Assembly (NCBI GenBank): GCA_025996815.1 | Contig: BNTT01000109.1 | Span: 1-10,351, forward strand | Direction: 5' to 3' | DNA: 10,351 nucleotides | Source: Bacteroidia bacterium | GTDB lineage: Bacteria; Bacteroidota; Bacteroidia; Bacteroidales; Azobacteroidaceae | In this document: one piece after another, positions 6,339-10,351 of the stretch | Numbering within the stretch: the stretch's first letter is position 1 | Layout: each line of letters starts with the position of its first letter | Program-made: the position numbers and the translations under genes | Notes under the pieces: generated by a model | The model's database searches: none | Told to the model about the DNA's origin: nothing | Seen by the model: the letters and a program-made list of their open reading frames with translations, nothing else

Positions 6339-7451
6339 ATGTCAAAAGTATATTTTACAGATATGCGCACGAAGCCCGGACGCAGTTTGCCGGACAAGTT
6401 GGAGTTGCTCGTGAAGCGGGCGGGAATTGAAACGATTGATTTCAAGGACAAGTTTACGGCGGTGAAAATTCACTTCGGCGAGCCGGGCAATCTGGCTTAC
6501 ATTCGCGCGAATTATGCCGCGCGGTTGGTACAATTTTTGCTGGCGAAGCAGGCGAAACCGTTTTTGACGGATGCCAACACCCTGTATTTGGGCAGGCGGT
6601 CGAATGCCTTAGACCACATCACGAGTGCGTTTGAGAATGGGTTTAACCCGCTCGCGGTGCCTTGCCCCGTGATTATTGCCGATGGACTGAAAGCCATCGA
6701 CTTCGCCGAAATTCCGCTCGGTTTGAAGCATTGCAAGACGGCGAAAATCGGTGCCGCGATTGCAGAATCCGACATCGTGGTGTCGATGAACCACTTCAAG
6801 GGGCACGAGCAGACGGGTTTTGGCGGTGCGTTGAAAAACATCGGTATGGGGTCGGCTTCGCGGCAGGGGAAATTGGAACTCCATTCGTCGTCGCAACCGA
6901 TTATTGATGCCGCAGAATGTACGTCGTGCGGTCAGTGCGTGAAATATTGCGCCTCGAAAGCCATTCATTTGAATGCGGACAAAAAAGCGGAGATTGATTA
7001 CAAAAAATGCGTTGGCTGCGGTCAATGCGTGGCTGTGTGCCAATTTGAGGCGGCTCAGCCCGTCTGGGACAACTCTACGGATGTGATGAACTACAAAATT
7101 GCCGAATATGCGCTGGCGGTGGTGAAAGACAAGCCCCATTTCCACGTCAGTTTCATCATGGACGTGTCGCCAAACTGCGACTGCTGGGCGTGCAACGATG
7201 CCGCCATCGTGCCCAACATCGGCATAGCCGCCTCTTTCGACCCCGTGGCGCTGGACAAAGCCTGCGCCGATATGGTTACCAACGCCGGTGCCAACCTCAA
7301 CACCGTCCTGAACGTCAAAAAGCAGGGCGAGTTGCAAAACATCGAAAAATTCAAACTCATCCACCCCAACACCGACTGGCTGGCAGGCTTGAAATATGCC
7401 CAGGAAATCGGGCTGGGCGAACTGAATTATGAATTGGTGAAGGTGGAATGA
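6339..7451 (+). CDS. DUF362 protein with two [4Fe-4S] ferredoxin motifs
   Basis: The 370-residue protein begins with a DUF362 domain (VKIHFGEPGN at 42-51, SMNHFKGHEQTGFGGALKNIGMG at 149-171). Two ferredoxin-type clusters are set in its middle: Cys194, 197, 200 and 204 (CTSCGQCVKYC) and Cys224, 227, 230 and 234 (CVGCGQCVAVC). Further cysteines lie in NCDCWACND (280, 282 and 285), before the DUF362 C-terminal part GIAASFDPVALDKACADMV. There is no signal peptide, so it is probably cytoplasmic and transfers electrons, but partner and reaction are unknown. The ATG at 6339 follows an A/T-rich stretch. Family assignment is firm and function is open. Confidence 0.93.
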   Translation: MSKVYFTDMRTKPGRSLPDKLELLVKRAGIETIDFKDKFTAVKIHFGEPGNLAYIRANYAARLVQFLLAKQAKPFLTDANTLYLGRRSNALDHITSAFENGFNPLAVPCPVIIADGLKAIDFAEIPLGLKHCKTAKIGAAIAESDIVVSMNHFKGHEQTGFGGALKNIGMGSASRQGKLELHSSSQPIIDAAECTSCGQCVKYCASKAIHLNADKKAEIDYKKCVGCGQCVAVCQFEAAQPVWDNSTDVMNYKIAEYALAVVKDKPHFHVSFIMDVSPNCDCWACNDAAIVPNIGIAASFDPVALDKACADMVTNAGANLNTVLNVKKQGELQNIEKFKLIHPNTDWLAGLKYAQEIGLGELNYELVKVE

Positions 7452-7473
7452 GGATAAATACAAAAAAAATCCT

Positions 7474-7481
7474 TACCTTTG
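7474..7481 (+). promoter_or_regulatory. Bacteroidetes-type -7 box upstream of the TPR/PD40 gene
   Basis: TACCTTTG matches TAnnTTTG and lies 21 bases before the ATG at 7503, in the 51-base gap after the DUF362 gene. I do not see a TTG at the expected -33 distance, where the sequence is A-rich, so the promoter call rests on the -7 box and its position. Confidence 0.55.
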
Positions 7482-7502
7482 AGGCGATAAAGTAGAGCGA
7501 TT

Positions 7503-8756
7503 ATGTTTGAAAAAAGGAAATTTTTGGTCTGTTTCTGTGCGATTTGCCTGTTTTGTGTTCCCAAAACGCAGGCACAGAGTGTTGCGGAGGCTAACAAACT
7601 CTTTGCAGCCAAAGATTATGCCGCTGCCGGCAGGATGTATTACCAACTTTATCAGTTCGACAAATCGGTGGAAGCCTACACCCTATATACAGCGGCTTTG
7701 ATGAAGGCAAAAAAGCCCGATTTGGCTGCAGCAGAGGCAGTTAAGCCGCTCATTCAGCAGGCAGAGCGGGCGGCGCGGATGCTGTCGCGATGCGAAGATA
7801 TTCAAATCATCGACAGCGTGATTGCCGACAAGGCGGATTTTTTGAATGCCTATCTGATGGGACACGAAAGCGGGTCGCTGACTGCCAACGGCGGCGAGGC
7901 AACGGCGTATGTCAACTCCCTGCGCGACAAGCGTTTTTATGCCCAAGCGGCGGAGGAGGGTGTCTATCGCATTTTTTCGGAAATCAAACTGCAAGACCAG
8001 TGGACGGAGCGGAAAAAGTTGGATTTGGGCGCGGATTCGCTGGAAAACAACAATTATCCGTTCGTGTTGCCCGATGGATTGACGGTTTATTTCGCGGCTA
8101 CGGGCAAAAATTCCATCGGCGGCTACGACCTCTTTTTGACCCGCTACAATCTGAACAACGACACCTATCTGGCTCCAAATCAGCTCGGTATGCCGTTCAA
8201 TTCGCTTGCCAACGACTATATGATGGCGATTGACGAACTCCATAACATTGGCTATTTTGCCACCGACCGCTTTCAGCCTGCGGACAAGGTGGTGGTTTAT
8301 ACGTTTATCCCCAACAAGGAATTTGCGGCGGTTGAAAACGACACGGCGATGCTGGTGCAACGGGCAAAAATCACGTCCATTCGCGACAGTTGGCGACCCG
8401 AAACGGATTATCCGCGATACATTGCAGACCGCCAAAGGGCTATTTTTCAAGAAAAAACGGTAACGCAAAAAGATTTTTCGTTCGTCATCAACGACTCCCG
8501 CGTGTATAATTCGCTGAATGATTTTCAAAATGGAGCAGCCCGCCAAGCCTTTCTGAAAGCCCAAGAGTTGGAAAAAGAGCAGGCGAAGTTGGCAAGCGAC
8601 CTGGAGCAATTGCGCTTGGGATATGCTCAGGCATCGGTCAGCGAGAAAAAACAGCTGCATCCGGATATTTTGTCCAAAGAGCAAAAGTTGGAAGAATTGG
8701 CGCAAAAATACGGCGAGGCGGTCAAGCAGGTGCGAAATTTGGAACTAAAAAAATAA
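7503..8756 (+). CDS. Exported TPR/PD40-repeat protein with C-terminal coiled coil
   Basis: I do not recognise a named gene. The 417-residue product starts with a signal peptide: KRK, a hydrophobic stretch at 7-20 and a probable cleavage site at TQAQ-S near residue 25. Residues 26-95 are Ala-rich helical repeats that look like TPRs (SVAEANKLFAAKDYAAAGRMY). Residues 180-260 hold two beta-propeller-like PD40 segments, NNNYPFVLPDGLTVYFAATG with GGYDLFLTRYN, and FNSLANDYMMAIDELHNIG with YFATDR. These resemble the PD40 part of Bacteroidetes OmpA-family and PorE-like envelope proteins. Residues 345-415 are a charged heptad-like coiled coil. There is no OmpA peptidoglycan-binding domain. It is probably periplasmic, and nfeD begins 5 bases later, so co-expression is likely. 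Confidence 0.8.
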   Translation: MFEKRKFLVCFCAICLFCVPKTQAQSVAEANKLFAAKDYAAAGRMYYQLYQFDKSVEAYTLYTAALMKAKKPDLAAAEAVKPLIQQAERAARMLSRCEDIQIIDSVIADKADFLNAYLMGHESGSLTANGGEATAYVNSLRDKRFYAQAAEEGVYRIFSEIKLQDQWTERKKLDLGADSLENNNYPFVLPDGLTVYFAATGKNSIGGYDLFLTRYNLNNDTYLAPNQLGMPFNSLANDYMMAIDELHNIGYFATDRFQPADKVVVYTFIPNKEFAAVENDTAMLVQRAKITSIRDSWRPETDYPRYIADRQRAIFQEKTVTQKDFSFVINDSRVYNSLNDFQNGAARQAFLKAQELEKEQAKLASDLEQLRLGYAQASVSEKKQLHPDILSKEQKLEELAQKYGEAVKQVRNLELKK

Positions 8757-8761
8757 TTGAT

Positions 8762-9232
8762 ATGGATTTACTGATTGTGATTGTACTGTGTTTATTGGGG
8801 ATATTTTTGATGGTTACCGAGATATTCCTCATCCCCGGCTCCACGTTTGTTGGGCTGGCGGGCATTGCGTCGTGCATTGCCGGCGTGTATTATGCGTTTG
8901 AATATCTGGGACCGACGGCGGGTATGTTTTTTCTGGTGCTCTCCGCCATCGCCGTGTGCGTTGCGGTTGTCTATTTCATCCGCTCCAAGGCGTTGGACAG
9001 CATCGAGTTAAGGACAGAAATCGACTCAACCGTAGCCGGAACGGAAGTTCTCCAAATAGCCGCAGGCGATGTGGGCAAAGCCGTTTCGCGCCTCAACACC
9101 ATGGGCAAAGTGCGCGTCAATGGCATCACGATGGAGGGCAAATCGGTCAATGGCTTCATCGACGAAGGCTCGGATATTGAGGTGGTGGAAGTGTCGCCGA
9201 TGCAGCTGATGGTGAAAAAATGCTCACTCTGA
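8762..9232 (+). CDS. NfeD-like membrane protein (short form)
   Basis: This 156-residue protein has three hydrophobic segments, at about 3-25, 28-47 and 53-74, followed by a soluble domain. Residues 100-152 (GDVGKAVSRLNTMGKVRVNG, then GFIDEGSDIEVVEVSPMQLMVKK) match the OB-fold C-terminal domain of NfeD. The ClpP-class protease part of long NfeD is absent, as in the short NfeD proteins that normally pair with a flotillin-like protein such as FloA and affect membrane organisation. No flotillin gene follows here: the next gene is convergent and foreign-looking. The last nine bases overlap the 3' end of that gene. Confidence 0.88.
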   Translation: MDLLIVIVLCLLGIFLMVTEIFLIPGSTFVGLAGIASCIAGVYYAFEYLGPTAGMFFLVLSAIAVCVAVVYFIRSKALDSIELRTEIDSTVAGTEVLQIAAGDVGKAVSRLNTMGKVRVNGITMEGKSVNGFIDEGSDIEVVEVSPMQLMVKKCSL

Positions 9233-10235
9233 TTTTTGATTATTGCACGGGGCAAGGCGATATAAAACCATCCGTGGTGTCGGCATCGAATCAACAGGAG
9301 TGATTTCACATCCTTTGTCGCGGGCAGTTTGCAGATATGAATTTAACCCCTCGCAGGCAAAGCCATCTGTGTCGTCAGTCAAAATATACTCAATGTGTTC
9401 CGGACGATATTCGGCAGGATATATCGGGAAGTAGCAGTTTTTAGTGATTTTTCTTACCGGATAATAGGCTGAATAAGAAGACATTATGACGACATCCTTA
9501 TCCAAATTTTGCTTTTCAACAAATTGCGTTATTCTGTCGTGCGCCGTTTTATCGCTATTAATGAGTGTTCTGGGCAATCCTGAAACCACAGTAAACAAAA
9601 TAGTAACGCCCCCATATACCCCTTTAAGGAAAACAGGATTATGATTTTCGATACAAATAACGCAGAGAAGCACCGCCGGAAGATAAAACATCCACGTGTA
9701 GGGCGACAGGCAATGCCCCGCGAAAAACATCACTGTCGGCATCACTAACGAAAAACCCAGAAAAAGAACTTCAATAGACTGTCTTTTTATCTTTGTTTTA
9801 ATCAACAGGAACGCAAGCACAATGATATTAACCGCCGTAAGAATCGCATAATTTTTGTTTTTCAGATAGCAATCAATAAACTCATAAAAAGCACTGTGCC
9901 CGGTTGCTGAGATTTTCTCCAAAGGCACAATGCTATCAGATAAAAAGGGGATTTTATGCAAAATAGTCGATATGGTTGCCGATTGACTGAATTGCCAAAA
10001 GAAACTTTTAGGATGACCGTGGTAAACAAAATGTCCATACAAAACGCAAAGACCTATTATCAAACCGGCTATCGTGATAAAAAACGCCGTTTTCGTTTTT
10101 TGTCGATATTCTTTTTTTGTGAAATACAAATAGACGATGAAAGTCATAATAAAAAAGCATGCCTGAAGACCCGATAACATCACTAATGCGGAAGTCAATA
10201 GTAGCCACCATTTACTATATCCTTTTTTGGTATAG
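9224..10235 (-). pseudogene. Truncated polytopic membrane protein, possibly a GT-C glycosyltransferase remnant
   Basis: The minus-strand frame is open from 10306 to its stop at 9224-9226. A TTG at 10196-10198 could be taken as a start, but the frame continues upstream with plausible protein (AYTKKGYSKWWLL), so the true N-terminus is missing. Counted from that TTG, hydrophobic helices lie at about 5-26, 38-57, 117-134, 143-162, 167-184 and 190-207. A soluble C-terminal domain of about 115 residues follows (VVIMSSYSAYYPVRKI, YILTDDTDG). The layout fits the C-terminal half of GT-C/GT39-type glycosyltransferases, whose catalytic acidic residues lie in the lost N-terminal part, but no diagnostic motif is visible and the family call is tentative. 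It is much more AT-rich than its neighbours, which suggests transfer. The upstream break coincides with an IS end, so I call it a 3' remnant; the exact junction, between about 10229 and 10243, is not resolved. Confidence 0.6.
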
Positions 10236-10238
10236 GCG

Positions 10239-10269
10239 TTTAGGTCGCCCCAATAATTTGCTACCTTTG
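10239..10269 (+). promoter_or_regulatory. Promoter of the IS1595 transposase, overlapped by a palindrome
   Basis: TACCTTTG at 10262-10269 matches the TAnnTTTG -7 box, and TTTA at 10239-10242, 19 bases upstream, is an imperfect -33 element. The box lies inside a perfect 6-bp inverted repeat, TGCTAC at 10259-10264 and GTAGCA at 10269-10274, with a 4-base loop. Transcription would start within a few bases of the first ATG at 10274, which would make the message nearly leaderless if that ATG is used. Confidence 0.55.
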
Positions 10270-10273
10270 TAGC

Positions 10274-10351
10274 ATGGAAGAAAGGATAAAATTTATGGGA
10301 GTGAACTCAATCAATTTTTACAGACAGTTTCCAACGGATACAGATTGTTAT
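10274..10351 (+). CDS. IS1595-family transposase, N-terminal fragment (3' end outside window)
   Basis: 26 codons are visible. The sequence NSINFYRQFPTDTDCY resembles the start of the zinc-ribbon domain of IS1595/ISXO2 transposases (PF12760), where a FPT/FPD..C.YL motif is followed by a W and a pair of CxxC knuckles; those should lie just past the edge. The ATG at 10274 is the first in frame. A second ATG at 10295 (MGVNSINFY) is also a good start, leaves an A/G-rich leader, and suits the promoter position better. The catalytic DDE/DDN domain is outside the window, so the call rests on a short stretch. Confidence 0.6.
   Translation, partial: MEERIKFMGVNSINFYRQFPTDTDCY

Larger units (their letters stand above)
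10229..10351 (+). mobile_element. Left end of an IS1595-family insertion sequence (continues past window)
   Basis: A transposase start with IS1595/ISXO2-type zinc-ribbon sequence lies at the window edge, and the membrane-protein gene on the other strand loses its N-terminal part just before it. The outer terminal inverted repeat should lie in the stretch GGTATAGGCGTTTAGGTCGC at 10229-10248 or close to it. The exact end cannot be set without the right end of the element and its target duplication. Confidence 0.6.

Noticed and set aside
5519..6451. Minus-strand open frame of 310 codons opposite the AI-2E-family gene
   Set aside because: The translation is low in structure and rich in Gln/His/Arg, and the opposite strand encodes a clear membrane protein family, so it is a shadow frame.
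9220..9245. Intrinsic terminator between nfeD and the convergent gene
   Set aside because: T-rich bases are present, but no stable GC-rich stem precedes them on either strand.
9233..9434. Plus-strand ORF of 63 codons at 9243-9434 after nfeD
   Set aside because: It lies opposite the soluble C-terminal domain of the minus-strand membrane protein and shows no family features.

Overview
The window looks like a chromosomal segment from a member of the Bacteroidetes, probably Bacteroidales. Four gene starts are preceded by the octamer TACCTTTG, which fits the TAnnTTTG -7 box of Bacteroidetes sigma-ABfr promoters. The neighbour order gcvH-purE-ispG is, from memory, typical of Bacteroidales. IspG is of the split long-form type found in this phylum. 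No rRNA, tRNA, CRISPR array or phage structure was seen.

Layout, left to right. Positions 1-1590 hold the 3' part of a glutamine-dependent NAD synthetase gene (nadE), whose start lies outside the window. Positions 1663-4234 hold gcvH, purE and ispG on one strand. A small AT-rich module is wedged between purE and ispG: a 27-codon remnant resembling a DUF4160 C-terminus, coupled to a DUF2442 gene. Positions 4281-7451 hold galE, an AI-2E-family membrane protein and a DUF362 iron-sulfur protein, closely spaced and probably co-transcribed. Positions 7503-9232 hold an exported TPR/PD40 protein and a short NfeD protein. Positions 9224 to about 10235 on the minus strand are the 3' remainder of an AT-rich polytopic membrane protein, perhaps a GT-C glycosyltransferase. 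It appears to be cut by the left end of an IS1595-family insertion sequence whose transposase start is at the right edge.

Most genes are housekeeping: NAD synthesis, glycine cleavage, purine synthesis, MEP isoprenoid synthesis and UDP-galactose supply. I do not see a complete new defence or biosynthetic system. The most interesting signals are small repeats inside coding sequence. A palindromic dispersed-repeat-like element lies in frame in the interdomain linker of NadE. A (AATTACG)4 heptanucleotide tandem repeat lies in frame at the interdomain junction of a shortened IspG, where gain or loss of a unit would shift the reading frame. The other point of note is the small-gene module with a decayed partner, and the IS-truncated membrane protein at the right end.
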